Origin: Lysinibacillus pakistanensis
Lineage (GTDB): Bacteria > Bacillota > Bacilli > Bacillales_A > Planococcaceae
Length of the DNA: 64,000 bases
NCBI GenBank assembly: GCA_001312325.1
Contig: BBDJ01000021.1
Span: forward strand, 20,795-84,794
Direction: 5' to 3'
Shown: one piece after another, positions 43,103 through 52,795 of the stretch
Layout of the letters: each line of letters starts with the position of its first letter
Position numbering within the stretch: the first letter of the stretch is position 1
The notes under the pieces: generated by a model
Database searches by the model: none
Seen by the model: only the letters and a program-made list of their open reading frames with translations
What the model was told of the DNA's origin: nothing
Position numbers and translations under genes: made by a program

Positions 43103-43432
43103 CTCCGGGATCTTTGCCTACAATCGCTTGTAGAGTTGGGGTCTTTCATCAACTCTCTATGGAAAGTGGGGATTAAATAACACCATCTTCTCCACCATAA
43201 AACATGTCCAAGAGTTTTCTCTGCCTAAAAAATAAATATTGGGTTTTTAACCACCATATAGCTTTAATACTCTAAAAATTATTAGCAATCACCTGCCTCA
43301 GAAAAATTACTTCTAAATTATTTGTACAAAATTGAATAATAGGAAGTTCAATGGGTATATAAATATAATAAAACATGAGAACGATTTGGTCTGGCAAAAT
43401 CGTGGTTTGATTTGAGGCAGAGGAGTGTGGAG
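43103..43432 (+). other. Array trailer and upstream region of beta-helix gene
   Basis: 38 bases after the last clear repeat, GTCTTTCATC ... GGAAAGTGGGG at 43141-43171 looks like a decayed repeat. The rest is AT-rich without coding. TATAAT-like bases at ~43367 and an inverted repeat ACGATTT ... AAATCGT (43381-43404) lie just before the next gene. Confidence 0.5.
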
Positions 43433-45100
43433 ATGGCGACACTTGTTGTAAAGAGGAGTATTATGCACCGTTACCAGCGTATTGAAGATGCGATTCGAGA
43501 TGCTGCACCAGGGGATTTAATTGAAATTCGGGATGGTATCTATGAGGAAAGCTTTGAAATTTCCAAAAGGCTGACCCTTTATGGGGTTGGAAATGTGACG
43601 ATTAAAGGTGGTGTATTTATCCGCTATAATACACATGCCAATATGCGTAATTTACGCTTTACACAAGGGCAGGGTATTTATGTCAAAGGGGATTTACAGC
43701 TGGAAAACTGTGTGATTGAACAGCAATTGGTACAAACACAGGTGACGGTTAGCTTTGGAAGTCTAATGATGAAAAATGTTGATATTCTAGCTAGCCCTGT
43801 TAATCAGTATGGTTTGCAAATTGATAATGGCTCAAGTGTTATTCTTGTGGACACGACAATCCAGCACCATACAAAGGCTCAAATTATGGTGCAAAATAGT
43901 GAAATTGCTTTAACCAATTGTATGCTATTGGAGGGTCAAACTAATGGTATTTTTGCGATTCGCAATGTAAAAATAGATATTGTGGATTGTGAAATTCATG
44001 GTCATCAGCAAACACAAATTGTTGCAGCCGCTAGTTCTATGACTATGACTAATACACTTATTCATCAGGGGCAAGGTTTAGGAGTTCAGCTCCTTGATCA
44101 ATCGATATTAACAATGGATGGCTGTGAAATTAAGCGGCATCCGGATACAAATTTAGTTGTTCATGGCAGTGAGGTTTGGCTTACAGATTCTATCTTTTCT
44201 GATGGACAGGGTCATGGTATTTATATTGCCGAACACGCTACCGCAAAATTGTATGATTGCAAGGTCCATGGACATTATAAATCCCAGCTAATCATTGAAA
44301 ATAGTAAGGTAGAGATTTGTAAATGTAGTGTGATGAAGGGACAGTCGACTGGTATCACGATTGTAAATGAAGCAAATGTCTCTATGTCAGAATGTATGAT
44401 TCAAGACCATCAGCAATTTCATTTTATCGTCGATGCTAGTTTTCTAAAGCTGAATCGGTCTGTCCTTCAAGATGGGCAGGCAGGTGGTATTTTTGGTAAT
44501 GATCATGCGAAAATAATGCTTCATCATACGACCATTCGAGAGCTGGAAGGACATCATCTTTATATAAATAATGCTCGTTTATTTGCAGATAAATGTACAT
44601 TTGATGCTATTATTGGTCACGCTATTACTTGTATGAAGGCTATTTTTGAGGTTACTAATAGTGCATTTAAAAACAACGGAAAGCAAAGTCCCTATGCACT
44701 TATTTGGTCAGATAACTCGATGGGGCGTATTAAGCATTGTTTGATTGATGAAATGGATCGTGCTTTTTTAGCGTTGTCCAATCAATCAATGCTGGAGATG
44801 GAGAATATGGATCTGACAGCAGCAAAGATACCTGCAATAGTGCAGGAGAAGAGTCAATTATTTATTCAAGGGACGACTAATGGAACTATGTGGAAGAGTG
44901 ATGCCACATCCAAAATTATTGCTATATCCCCAAAAGTTAACGATCAAATGAAGCAAATGGTGAACCACATCAATCAAGCTGAATCAATAAATTTGCATAT
45001 TCTTAATGAAAAGCTACAAATACCAATTGATGTATTGCAACAAGTAACTGCAATTCTTCAGAAAAGTAATATTAAAAAAAACAATGTAATAACCGAATAA
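43433..45100 (+). CDS. Large right-handed parallel beta-helix protein
   Basis: This is an intact 555-residue protein without signal peptide or membrane helix. The start MATLVVKRSIMHRYQRIEDAIRDAAPGDLIEIRDGIYEES is the usual first turn of NosD/pectate-lyase-like helices. Then a ~46-residue unit repeats about ten times, each with a short G-Q-G-x-G-I-x-x turn followed by a C-x-I-x-x-H-x-x-x-Q segment. The last ~60 residues are helical. GAGGAG precedes ATG 43433. No catalytic residues for pectate lyase are evident. It is not in an operon; the neighbour upstream is the CRISPR array. Function unknown: a carbohydrate-binding or scaffolding protein is the safest guess. Confidence 0.75.
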   Translation: MATLVVKRSIMHRYQRIEDAIRDAAPGDLIEIRDGIYEESFEISKRLTLYGVGNVTIKGGVFIRYNTHANMRNLRFTQGQGIYVKGDLQLENCVIEQQLVQTQVTVSFGSLMMKNVDILASPVNQYGLQIDNGSSVILVDTTIQHHTKAQIMVQNSEIALTNCMLLEGQTNGIFAIRNVKIDIVDCEIHGHQQTQIVAAASSMTMTNTLIHQGQGLGVQLLDQSILTMDGCEIKRHPDTNLVVHGSEVWLTDSIFSDGQGHGIYIAEHATAKLYDCKVHGHYKSQLIIENSKVEICKCSVMKGQSTGITIVNEANVSMSECMIQDHQQFHFIVDASFLKLNRSVLQDGQAGGIFGNDHAKIMLHHTTIRELEGHHLYINNARLFADKCTFDAIIGHAITCMKAIFEVTNSAFKNNGKQSPYALIWSDNSMGRIKHCLIDEMDRAFLALSNQSMLEMENMDLTAAKIPAIVQEKSQLFIQGTTNGTMWKSDATSKIIAISPKVNDQMKQMVNHINQAESINLHILNEKLQIPIDVLQQVTAILQKSNIKKNNVITE

Positions 45101-45110
45101 ATGAGTAGGA

Positions 45111-45147
45111 TAAGTAGTTTCACTTTTGTTGAAATTACTTTTTTTTA
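45111..45147 (+). terminator. Terminator after beta-helix gene
   Basis: AAGTAGTTTCA pairs with TGAAATTACTT across the CTTTTGT loop, followed by T6. Confidence 0.88.
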
Positions 45148-45634
45148 TGACACGAAACAAAATGGTAAAAATACAGATGTGAACTTGAAAATCACTGTTT
45201 GGTTTTGACTAGTAATAAAGAGGGTAAAATTAAGTATCTTTCCTGTCATTTAAAAAAATTGTCGGCAGCCCGTTTAAATATAAATGAATAATAGAGATAA
45301 AAAAAGGTAGTCTTGTAAACGGTTTCTTAGGTATTCAATTGACGCAAATTCACAAAATTCGACAAAAAGGTTTATTATTTTTATAATTAGTAGTGTAAGA
45401 GAATTAATCGAGGCAAAGAATCATTACAATTCCTGAAGTGAAAGCTTTTTTAAAAAAAATAATAATATTTTTTGAAGAAAGTAATAATATTATTAAGAAA
45501 ATGTAGATTTTGGATTGATTAATTTCCATGTTTTATCCTATAATTAGTAAAAACGGTTCATTAAACATTGTATTTACAGAGATAAAAATGATTTTGGAAT
45601 AATAAATTTATGTGTAAATTAGGGGTGAAAGAGC
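45148..45634. other. Noncoding AT-rich stretch
   Basis: No open frame of note on either strand. Several runs of A and T; GGGTGAAAG at 45622-45630 is the ribosome binding site of the small gene at 45635. Confidence 0.6.
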
Positions 45635-45827
45635 ATGTTTGGGCTTTCGAAAGAGGAAATTATGTTAATGCTAGAGAAGGCAGAATTAGAAGAGAATCAA
45701 AAAAAGTGCAATTGCTGAAATTCTACAGCTTAACAATATGCGAATCGAGCAACAACTAGCATTTATTATCCATCTAGTTATAGATGAGCGTGAACGAAAT
45801 ATTTCAAACAATACATATCTAAATTAA
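45635..45827 (+). CDS. Small acidic helical protein, 64 codons, frameshifted
   Basis: MFGLSKEEIMLMLEKAELEENQKK and then, after an A7 run at 45699-45705, AIAEILQLNNMRIEQQL and IDERERNISNNTYLN. The combined protein is two amphipathic helices with no cysteine. GGGTGAAAG stands 4-6 bases before ATG 45635 and a terminator follows. Family not recognised. Confidence 0.5.
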
Positions 45828-45917
45828 AAAAATGTCGAAGGAACGAGAAATTTGACTTCGGTTTGATTTATTGGTTGGAATCAACATATTGAATTTAAAT
45901 AGTCATTCAACTTAAAC

Positions 45918-45957
45918 AATCACAGGTGTTTTTGACAAGTACTTGTGATTTTTTTCT
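45918..45957 (+). terminator. Terminator after small helical protein
   Basis: AATCACA and TGTGATT flank a 19-base loop, then T6 C T4. Confidence 0.75.
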
Positions 45958-46048
45958 TTTTATTCCAATTAGCTGTATACATTTTAGGGGTTGAATGGTT
46001 ATATAGATGAGTTAACTACGAAATGGATATCCAAAAAGTTGGTGAAGT

Positions 46049-46573
46049 ATGAATAAAGAGTGGGAGCGTCTATTGCTTGCGCATGCAGAAGTCGTTTTCA
46101 AATATTTGATAAAAATAGGGGCTACAAAAGAAGATGCAGAGGACGTTGTACAAGAGGCAATCATTAAAACAATTGAGTGTTTGTCTACAATTCGACATGA
46201 TAATTTACGAGCTTGGCTATTCAAGGTCGCCCTTAATCGCTACTATACGTTGTATAACAAGCAAAAGCGCGCAACATTAATCGGTGACAATGAAATCGAA
46301 AAATTAAAAATTGCATTGGATGATGCAGAACAACATTATTTACAAAAAGAGCAACATGCAAAGATTAATGAAGCCTTGCAGGGGCTACAGCCAGCATTTC
46401 AGCAATTACTTTTAATGAAATACGATATGGAATTGTCCTATAAAGAAATCGCTGCGATTCTAGCGGTGAGTGAATCGCATGTAAAAACTTATTTACAGCG
46501 AGCACGTAAAGCATTTAAAAAAACAGTGGGAGATGTTAGAAGATGGACAACCTTTTTGATACAGAACAGATGA
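46049..46573 (+). CDS. ECF-type RNA polymerase sigma factor (third module)
   Basis: This is an intact 174-residue sigma factor: region 2 FKYLIKIGATKEDAEDVVQEAIIKTIEC with RAWLFKVALNRYYTLY, region 4 LQPAFQQLLLMKYDMELSYKEIAAIL and SESHVKTYLQRARK. Start ATG 46049 after TTGGTGAAG. The 3' end overlaps the anti-sigma gene by 32 bases, the usual coupling. Confidence 0.9.
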   Translation: MNKEWERLLLAHAEVVFKYLIKIGATKEDAEDVVQEAIIKTIECLSTIRHDNLRAWLFKVALNRYYTLYNKQKRATLIGDNEIEKLKIALDDAEQHYLQKEQHAKINEALQGLQPAFQQLLLMKYDMELSYKEIAAILAVSESHVKTYLQRARKAFKKTVGDVRRWTTFLIQNR

Positions 46574-47535
46574 AAAAAAACAATGAAAAAAAGCCCAGCG
46601 CTGCGCAACATGGAAAACGATTATCATCACGTTTGTCGTAATGGTTGTGACATTGTTTGGTGGAAAAATAGCTAATGACGCAATTACTAGATTTTTACAA
46701 AGTCACGCTCAAAATACCTTTTATACCTTACATCAAGTAAAAGGTGCAAATGAATTTATTGGATCAATCAGAAATTACCCTGGGATTTTAGGCGGTGAAA
46801 TGCATTATAAAACAATTAAATACATTGAAGGAAAGGTTGTTCTCACTGGAGATGATGCATTGGGCTATGGTTTTTTTACGAAACGAGGAGTTATATGAAG
46901 GCGCTATTTCTCATCTAACATTTGGAATGAGTAACAGTGAACAAGATTTAAATTCTCAACGTTATAATGAATTTGGACAGCGTGAAATGTTGTTTTTCTA
47001 TCCATTTATAAATTATCAAAAGACGAAAAATGATTTAGCGTTGTTGCCCGAAATTGATGATCATAAAGTAATGGAAGTTGCTTTATCTTTTGATAAAGGT
47101 TATTCAATGCAGGAAGCCCTTACGAAACTACCGAAAGAGGTGAATACTACTTGGCTATGGGTTAAAGATGTGAATGAAGCAGACGACCATACTGGCAAAA
47201 TTAAACATAATGGAAAGGGTATAGATAGCTACAATGTGTTTCGTTCAGAACAAGATGTATATGGTTTTTCCCTTTTAAACGCGAACGGTGATGTAGCAGA
47301 GAACCCAGCAGAGCTATTTGTCCAAGCTATATCAAGCGGGGCAAGACAATCATCAAGTTTAAAAGATGAATATAAACGATTGGAAAAAGAAATTGGTGGT
47401 GAAGATGGGCTGTCTGTGAATGACCTTGTTATCTATGGGGCAGTTGTTACTGGTAATACGAAGACATTAGCGAGTCTGAAGAATCTTGATTTTATAAAAG
47501 CATCCTCAATTGGAGTAATCACAGATAAATATTAA
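46542..47535 (+). CDS. Anti-sigma factor with sigma-regulator N- and C-domains (third module)
   Basis: The ~330-residue protein MDNLFDTEQMKK and a one-base repaired stretch lead to a membrane helix (TIIITFVVMVVTLFGGKI). The extracytoplasmic part contains GEMHYKTIKYIEGKVV and, after a T7 shift at ~46869-46875, the C-terminal domain with LPKEVNTTWLWVKDVNEAD, the W-L-W-V-x-D pattern of the Sigma_reg_C domain. An A8 run at ~46572-46579 causes the first shift. It probably holds the sigma factor inactive until an envelope signal arrives. A terminator follows. Confidence 0.8.
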
Positions 47536-47540
47536 CTCTA

Positions 47541-47580
47541 AATAAGGTCATTTCATATATGAGGTGACCTTATTTTTTTT
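47541..47580 (+). terminator. Terminator after third sigma/anti-sigma operon
   Basis: AATAAGGTCA and TGACCTTATT form a perfect 10-bp stem with a 14-base loop, followed by T7 or more. Confidence 0.92.
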
Positions 47581-47715
47581 GTAAAACAAAATAATGCAAA
47601 TTACCCTTTATGATACCGCTCATTTGCCGTGATATTGAAATGGTAAATAATGAAACTAATTATTTTTATAAAACGTAAAGATAGTAAGCGTTTTAAAACG
47701 ATAGGGGGATAGAAT

Positions 47716-48291
47716 TTGAGAAAAGCCTTACTTATATTAGATATTCAAAACGATTACATGAGTGATCAAGCTAGACTGCCTATAGCAAAGCAGCAAATGG
47801 AATCTACCATAAAAAGTATCAATAATCTCATCGGAAAAGCAAAAGAGCAAGAGGTTCCAATTGTCTATATTAGAAATGAATTTGAACGAACACAAATCTC
47901 GAACCTTTTCCGAAAATTCACTGCTATTAAAGGAACGAAAGGGGCTGAATTTGATGAACGATTAGTCATAGTGGAAGGAAAATATTTTTCAAAAAATAAA
48001 GCAGATGCATTTAGTAATCCAGATTTAGCAACTTTTCTCTCCCAGCAAAATATTAATGAATTAATCGTCACGGGTGTATTTGTTGAAGGCTGTGTGAGTG
48101 CAACGGTTTATGGAGCTTTAACAAGGAATTTTAAAGTGATAGTTGTTAATGATGCAGTTGGGGGAGTAAGCGATAAAAGCAAAGCGGCAACCTTAATGAA
48201 GTTAGCAAAAAAAGAGGTATTAATCTGCAAATCACAACAAATTTTAGAGGGAGAGGAGATTGAAAATGACACTTTTACAGCGTTTAATTAA
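47716..48291 (+). CDS. Isochorismatase-like cysteine hydrolase
   Basis: This is an intact 191-residue protein: ALLILDIQNDYM holds the catalytic Asp, IVEGKYFSKNKADAFSNPDL the Lys, and LIVTGVFVEGCVSATVYGAL the nucleophilic Cys of the isochorismatase/nicotinamidase fold. Start TTG 47716 has AGGGGG upstream. The cis-peptide before the Cys loop is V-F-V, as in the general family rather than true isochorismatase (which needs a carrier domain). It overlaps the methyltransferase gene by 26 bases. Confidence 0.85.
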   Translation: MRKALLILDIQNDYMSDQARLPIAKQQMESTIKSINNLIGKAKEQEVPIVYIRNEFERTQISNLFRKFTAIKGTKGAEFDERLVIVEGKYFSKNKADAFSNPDLATFLSQQNINELIVTGVFVEGCVSATVYGALTRNFKVIVVNDAVGGVSDKSKAATLMKLAKKEVLICKSQQILEGEEIENDTFTAFN

Positions 48292-48862
48292 ACAAGCTAA
48301 GAAGCCAAACGGATTTGTAGGGTCAGTAATGTTACGCATTATGAATGTTGCACATAGTGGTATGAATACATGGCTTATTAAGCATTGTGATATATGTGAT
48401 GGTGATATTGTATTAGATATTGGCTGTGGTGGTGGAAAAACACTTCAAACTTTATCGAAGATGAATCCAGGTGGTAAAATCTACGGTATAGATTTTTCTG
48501 AGCAGGCTATTAAGGATTCCATAAAAACAAATAAAATGGATGTTGCAAATGGTAAGGTCATTGTCAAGCAAGCGAGTGTTTCAAACATTCCGTACACAGA
48601 TCAGTTTTTCGATACAATTACAGCCTTCCAAACACATTATTTTTGGCCAGATCTAGCAAATGACGTGAAAGAAGTATTTAGAGTATTGAAGCATGGTGGA
48701 AAATTTATTATTATGTCAGAGCTCTATAAAATTCATTATCATATGAAAGTCTATAAAACAACATCAGAAATTGAGCAGCTATTTGAAAGTGTAGGGTTTC
48801 AAAAGATTCAAATTATCCAAAATGCGCGCAAAGGATATCTTTGTATAATAGGCATGAAATGA
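48266..48862 (+). CDS. Class I SAM-dependent methyltransferase
   Basis: This is an intact 198-residue protein with motif I VLDIGCGGGKTL, then IYGIDFSEQAIKDS (acidic ribose contact) and VFRVLKHGGKFIIMSE. This is a small-molecule methyltransferase of the Methyltransf_11 class. ATG 48266 is preceded by GGAGAGGAG. It is coupled to the isochorismatase-like gene. The substrate is unknown. Confidence 0.88.
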   Translation: MTLLQRLIKQAKKPNGFVGSVMLRIMNVAHSGMNTWLIKHCDICDGDIVLDIGCGGGKTLQTLSKMNPGGKIYGIDFSEQAIKDSIKTNKMDVANGKVIVKQASVSNIPYTDQFFDTITAFQTHYFWPDLANDVKEVFRVLKHGGKFIIMSELYKIHYHMKVYKTTSEIEQLFESVGFQKIQIIQNARKGYLCIIGMK

Positions 48863-48888
48863 TACATAGGAAAATGGGGGTACTATAA

Positions 48889-49464
48889 ATGAAAAGATGT
48901 GAATGGGTAAAGTTAGAGGAGCTCTATACGTAGACTATCATGACAAGGAATGGGGTGTTCCCGTCTATGATGACCAGCATTTATTCGAGATGCTATGCCT
49001 AGAGGGGGCACAGGCAGGGCTTAGCTGGTGGACTATTCTGCAAAAAAGGGAGGGGTATCGAGCTGCTTTTGATCAGTTCGATGCTTCAAAAATTATTCTC
49101 TATACTGAGGAAAAGCTAGAGGAGCTTCGACAGGATACTCGTATTGTTCGTAATAAGCTAAAAATTGCAAGTGTTGTTTCAAATGCACAATCCTTTTTAA
49201 AAATACAGGAAAAATACGGCTCATTTTCTCATTATATTTGGGGCTTTGTAAACCACGAACAGATTGTAAATAAGTGGTCGTCCATCGCTGAAGTACCTGT
49301 CACGACACCGATTAGCGATCGCATGAGTAAGCAATTGAAAAAAAGATGGCTTTAAGTTTGTTGGTAGTACAATTTGTTACTCCTATATGCAGGCAATAGG
49401 GATGGTCAATGATCATGTAACAGATTGTTTTTGTCGAACTGAGGTGTCTGATAATGAACATTAA
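48889..49464 (+). CDS. tag: DNA-3-methyladenine glycosylase I
   Basis: MKRCEWVK at the start supplies the zinc Cys; LYVDYHDKEWGVPVYDDQHLFEMLCLEGAQAGLSW is the signature of Tag proteins, with the Glu and Trp that form the base pocket. The C-terminal FKFVGSTICYSYMQAIGMVNDHVTDCF carries the remaining zinc ligands. Shifts near 48923 and at A7 49338-49344. Tag removes 3-methyladenine from alkylated DNA. It overlaps the next gene by 11 bases. Confidence 0.9.
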
Positions 49465-50136
49465 TGATATTAAGGCACAGCTAGTAAGACAGGCTACAAT
49501 CTTTACAACAGGAGGTATTCGCCCTACTCATGGTCTTCTTGAAAGCTGGATAGCTTTGTAGGCTGGTCATTACCTGAGGAACAGAGACCCAAAGAGTTTC
49601 AGCCACTTGCCACACTGTTTATAAAGGAGCTACCCTTTGTTCCAGAATCACTTCAATCAATAGAGCTATTGACTGTATTTATCCACGAGGAAATTTTCCA
49701 ACATTTAATAGAGGATGATCTTAGTCGATTTTTTGATATTAGAGCCTATACATCATTAGAGGGTTTGGTTCAGCGAAATTGGCAGCATGACCATATTCGC
49801 GCATTTCCTCTAACGCCTAAGCTAATAGTTAATGATTATCCAGCATGGGATGGGGGAGGTATCCCTTGTGATGTGGAAGATGAAATTTTAAGGCTCGAAA
49901 ACGATGAAGAGCTAGATTACTTTGATGATATTGTGGAGGAAATTTACGCTGTTCATAAGATAGGTGGCTACCCAGCATTTTGCCAAAGCGGTCATGATTT
50001 TGGCGAGGACTATCCATTTGTCCTTCAAATTGCTTCAGACGAAAAGGCATATTTCAATATTGTGGATAATGGGAATTTCTATTTCTTTTTTAACCCCATC
50101 TTAAAAGAATGGCGCGTTCATTGTGATTTTTATTAA
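49454..50136 (+). CDS. YwqG-like DUF1963 protein
   Basis: The ~226-residue protein: after a shift near 49558, FVGWSLPEEQRPKEFQPLATLF is the DUF1963 domain start, and HKIGGYPAFCQSG its central motif. The protein ends NFYFFFNPILKEWRVHCDFY, the usual last strand. Start ATG 49454 overlaps the end of tag. Proteins of this family are widespread in Bacillus and have no proven function. Confidence 0.75.
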
Positions 50137-50330
50137 AAATAATATCTTCTCTCGTTTACAGCAATGAAAGAAATAATCATAAATCAAATACTCTCTACAA
50201 TAATTTGAAAGTATGTACTCATTGTAGCTAAGCATTAACGACAAGGCTTCGTGATTGTTGATAAAATGGTTGGGAGGGCTTGCATGTTATATTTAGCAGG
50301 GTGGAAAACCCAATTGCTAAAGGAGGAAAA
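50137..50330. other. Short intergenic stretch
   Basis: Nothing beyond AT-rich sequence and the AAAGGAGG site of the next gene. A direct repeat of GTTG is not significant. Confidence 0.5.
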
Positions 50331-50534
50331 ATGATGAGACGCCATATGCCTGAAAATAAAAAGACAAGGAAGGTGCTAAAGTTGGAAAATAAAACAGTTG
50401 TGAAAAATGGTATTGGATTTGGCTCTGTTCTAGCTATTACAATTTCTTGGAGTGTCAATCATTCAATATTATGGGCAATTATACATGGCTGTTTAAGTTG
50501 GTTGTATGTTGTCTACTATGCGTTGGTAAGATAG
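50331..50534 (+). CDS. Small membrane protein, conserved in appearance
   Basis: The protein has 67 residues: a basic N-terminus (MMRRHMPENKKTRK), then one or two helices (GIGFGSVLAITISWSVNHSILW, AIIHGCLSWLYVVYYALV). AAAGGAGG lies 5 bases before ATG 50331. Several aromatic and His/Asn residues in the helices suggest a conserved family, but I do not know its role. Confidence 0.65.
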   Translation: MMRRHMPENKKTRKVLKLENKTVVKNGIGFGSVLAITISWSVNHSILWAIIHGCLSWLYVVYYALVR

Positions 50535-50708
50535 AAAGCTAGTAACAGGGGATGCATTAGTAAGTGGTAAGTGTTTAAAGGAAAATGGTGAAGGGTACAG
50601 TTAAATAGAAAAGATACATCGTTCATATCTTTTGAGCAGTTAGCATACATATTTAAGTGCTCTTTTTTTCAGAATAATAGTATGCATCGCAGAAGAAAGG
50701 TTGATAGA

Positions 50709-51077
50709 ATGACACATCAAGTAACCGCTGCAAGTAACATTGATTTCAGTGCTACAGGCGTTGATAAAATTTTACAGAATGTAGCTTTAATCTTATCTAC
50801 TTTCGTAATTTCTTGCCCATTTACCAGAGAATTTGATTTTGGATCGAGTTCTCTTACACCTTTCCAGCTTGTTAAAAGACGTAATACAGCACGTCTTATT
50901 GAGAGCATCCAACGCTTTGAACCACGAGCTATCATTATTGATGTGGATTATTTAGGAGATACTTATATTGGAAAACTAGAACCTGTTGTCAAAGTAATTG
51001 TAAAAAAACCGTTCAAAAAAAGCTTTTCCGATAAAGAATTAGCCAGGCAGCTTTACTTATGGCCTGGCAATTTGTAA
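50709..51077 (+). CDS. gp25/W-type baseplate wedge domain protein (orphan)
   Basis: The 122-residue protein contains VDKILQNVALILSTFVISCPFTREFDFG, then LIESIQRFEPRAIIIDVDYLGD. The I-L-S-T...R-x-x-x-F-G core and the following E-P-R-A/V block are the gp25 lysozyme-like/W fold of contractile tail baseplates. Start ATG 50709 follows AAGAAAGG. The surrounding genes are not phage genes. It may be a domesticated fragment, a remnant of a tail operon or a divergent relative with another task. Confidence 0.6.
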   Translation: MTHQVTAASNIDFSATGVDKILQNVALILSTFVISCPFTREFDFGSSSLTPFQLVKRRNTARLIESIQRFEPRAIIIDVDYLGDTYIGKLEPVVKVIVKKPFKKSFSDKELARQLYLWPGNL

Positions 51078-51159
51078 GTGACCATTAATTCCTTTTGTAA
51101 AGTAGGTCTAAAGAAAATTTTTTTTACCTAGGTATTATAAAATGGAATGGAGAGAATTG

Positions 51160-51556
51160 ATGAAAGGATTCATAAAAGGTATTTTAAGTTTATTTTTGAT
51201 CATTTTCATTAGTTTGGTACTTCTTACAACTAAACAATCCGTAAATGTTCCTACTATTCAAACACCTCCTACTACAAATTATGCTGAAGAAATTGGTGAC
51301 AAGTTACAAGCCTCCGATTTTACCAAAAAAAACGATCATTGCCCTTAGAGCAGCAGGTTATTCTCCAGATAGTACAATTGGTTATTTAGTTGAATCTCCT
51401 ACGAATCAAATAATGACTATCCACTTACATAGCATCGATAAAATTGATAAGAGTACAGAAAGTGAAATCCAATATATTGTCAATAGGATTGCAAAAAATA
51501 ATAATCTCCATAACTTTATTGTTAATGTTCAACTTGTAGATGTGTCTTTACAATAA
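51160..51556 (+). CDS. Short signal-anchored protein, unknown family
   Basis: The ~131-residue protein MKGFIKGILSLFLIIFISLVLL is a signal anchor; the extracytoplasmic part has a TIQTPPTTNYAEEIGDKLQ segment and, after an A7 shift at ~51326-51332, IIALRAAGYSPDSTIGYLVESP with a final beta-alpha-beta look (NNNLHNFIVNVQLVDVSLQ). GGAGAG lies before ATG 51160. I cannot name a family; the C-terminal half resembles DUF4030-type proteins only superficially. Confidence 0.55.
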
Positions 51557-51611
51557 TAAGGATGGAAAAGCTTTAAAACTAGTGTGTTATAATCGAAGCA
51601 AAGAGGTGAGT

Positions 51612-52235
51612 ATGTTGAGAATTTTAGTGTTAGGGGCAACAGGACGCGTAGGCAGTCATGTAGTTTCACTTGCTTTGCGGGATAATCATCATGTGACTGC
51701 TGTAGTTCGGACACCACATAAGCTAAACATTTGTCATGACAATTTACATATTATTAAAGGGGATGTCACTGACAAACATAATATCAAAGCGGCTATGATA
51801 AATATAGATATTGTCATCAGCGCCTTAAGCACAGATGGAACAACTACTTTAACGAAAAGTATACCTGTAATTCTTGACGCCATGACAAAGGAAAATGTTA
51901 AACGAATTATAACAGTTGGAACTGCTGGCATTTTACAAAGTCGTTTAGATCCAGGTCTATTGCGCTACCAGTCAAGTGAATCAAGAAGAACAACTACTTT
52001 CTCCGCTCAGGAGCATCATCAGGTCTTTGAGTTATTGAAACAATCAAAGATGGACTGGACCATTGTTTGCCCTACTTATTTACCAGATGGAGTGTATACT
52101 GGTCATTACCGTATCGAACAAGGCTTTTTACCTAAGGGTGGCACCGAGATATCGGTAGCAGATACGGCAGAATTTACATACCAACAAGTCCAAAATACCG
52201 ATTATTTGAAAGCTCGAGTTGGAATTGCGTATTAA
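51612..52235 (+). CDS. NAD(P)-dependent atypical short-chain reductase (NmrA-like)
   Basis: This is an intact 207-residue protein: RILVLGATGRVGSHVVSLAL is the Rossmann G-x-x-G-x-x-G motif, HIIKGDVTD and DIVISALST follow, then NVKRIITVGTAG and WTIVCPTYLPDG. The layout is that of the NAD(P)H-binding PF13460 group. Start ATG 51612 with AGAGGTGAG. These enzymes often act in redox sensing or small-molecule reduction; the substrate is unknown. Confidence 0.85.
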   Translation: MLRILVLGATGRVGSHVVSLALRDNHHVTAVVRTPHKLNICHDNLHIIKGDVTDKHNIKAAMINIDIVISALSTDGTTTLTKSIPVILDAMTKENVKRIITVGTAGILQSRLDPGLLRYQSSESRRTTTFSAQEHHQVFELLKQSKMDWTIVCPTYLPDGVYTGHYRIEQGFLPKGGTEISVADTAEFTYQQVQNTDYLKARVGIAY

Positions 52236-52460
52236 TATTTAAGTGTTTGTAAAAGGGGTAAAATTAATGTTTCCGTATCTTGCCAACTACTTTATAGAGT
52301 CGACTTCAAGGAAGTGTTTTTCTAAAGATATGGTTCACAATTAATTACCTTCTAACTGTTTTTTTTATGGTTACATAAGAGTAAAATGTAGCGTATATTT
52401 TCCTTTTTATAGAAGGTGAATTATACTTTATGTCGAATATATCTTTTAGAGGTGATTGTT

Positions 52461-52616
52461 ATGGAGAAAGATAGTTCGATTGCAATCAAATATCCTAAGC
52501 ATAAAAAACTATATGAAACCGGAGAAACGACACAATTATATGTAATAAACATAACAAAGGAGCATGTTGATCGGTTGATTGAGGAAATTGATAAGACATT
52601 AAAGGCGTCTAAATGA
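52461..52616 (+). CDS. Small hypothetical protein
   Basis: The protein has 51 residues, MEKDSSIAIKYPKHKKLYETGET then ITKEHVDRLIEEIDKTLKASK. AGAGGTGA stands before ATG 52461 and a small terminator overlaps the stop. No family recognised. Confidence 0.6.
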   Translation: MEKDSSIAIKYPKHKKLYETGETTQLYVINITKEHVDRLIEEIDKTLKASK

Positions 52617-52626
52617 CGTCTTTTTA
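52603..52626 (+). terminator. Terminator at end of small protein gene
   Basis: GGCGTC and GACGTC pair with one G-U across TAAAT and are followed by T5. Confidence 0.65.
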
Positions 52627-52795
52627 TTTTGGAAAATGGTCACCTTCGAGGATAGAAAGTGACCGTATAAGAGGAGTGCTTTTGTAAGGTTAAAGCGCTG
52701 GTATACTACTATAAATATGATGTAAAAAAACTCTTAGCTCAGCCATTTGCCTTAGCTATAAAAATTATTAATATATATTTCATAAATAATCATAA

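Noticed and set aside
50709..51077. Remnant prophage
   Set aside because: No integrase, portal, terminase, capsid or holin genes and no att-like repeats occur nearby; only the single gp25-like domain.
52291..52350. Short frame starting MFPYLANYF
   Set aside because: Only ~25 codons with a fair ribosome site; nothing else supports it.
52637..52664. GGTCAC hairpin as terminator
   Set aside because: GGTCAC and GTGACC can pair, but no T run follows and the small gene upstream already has a terminator at 52603.
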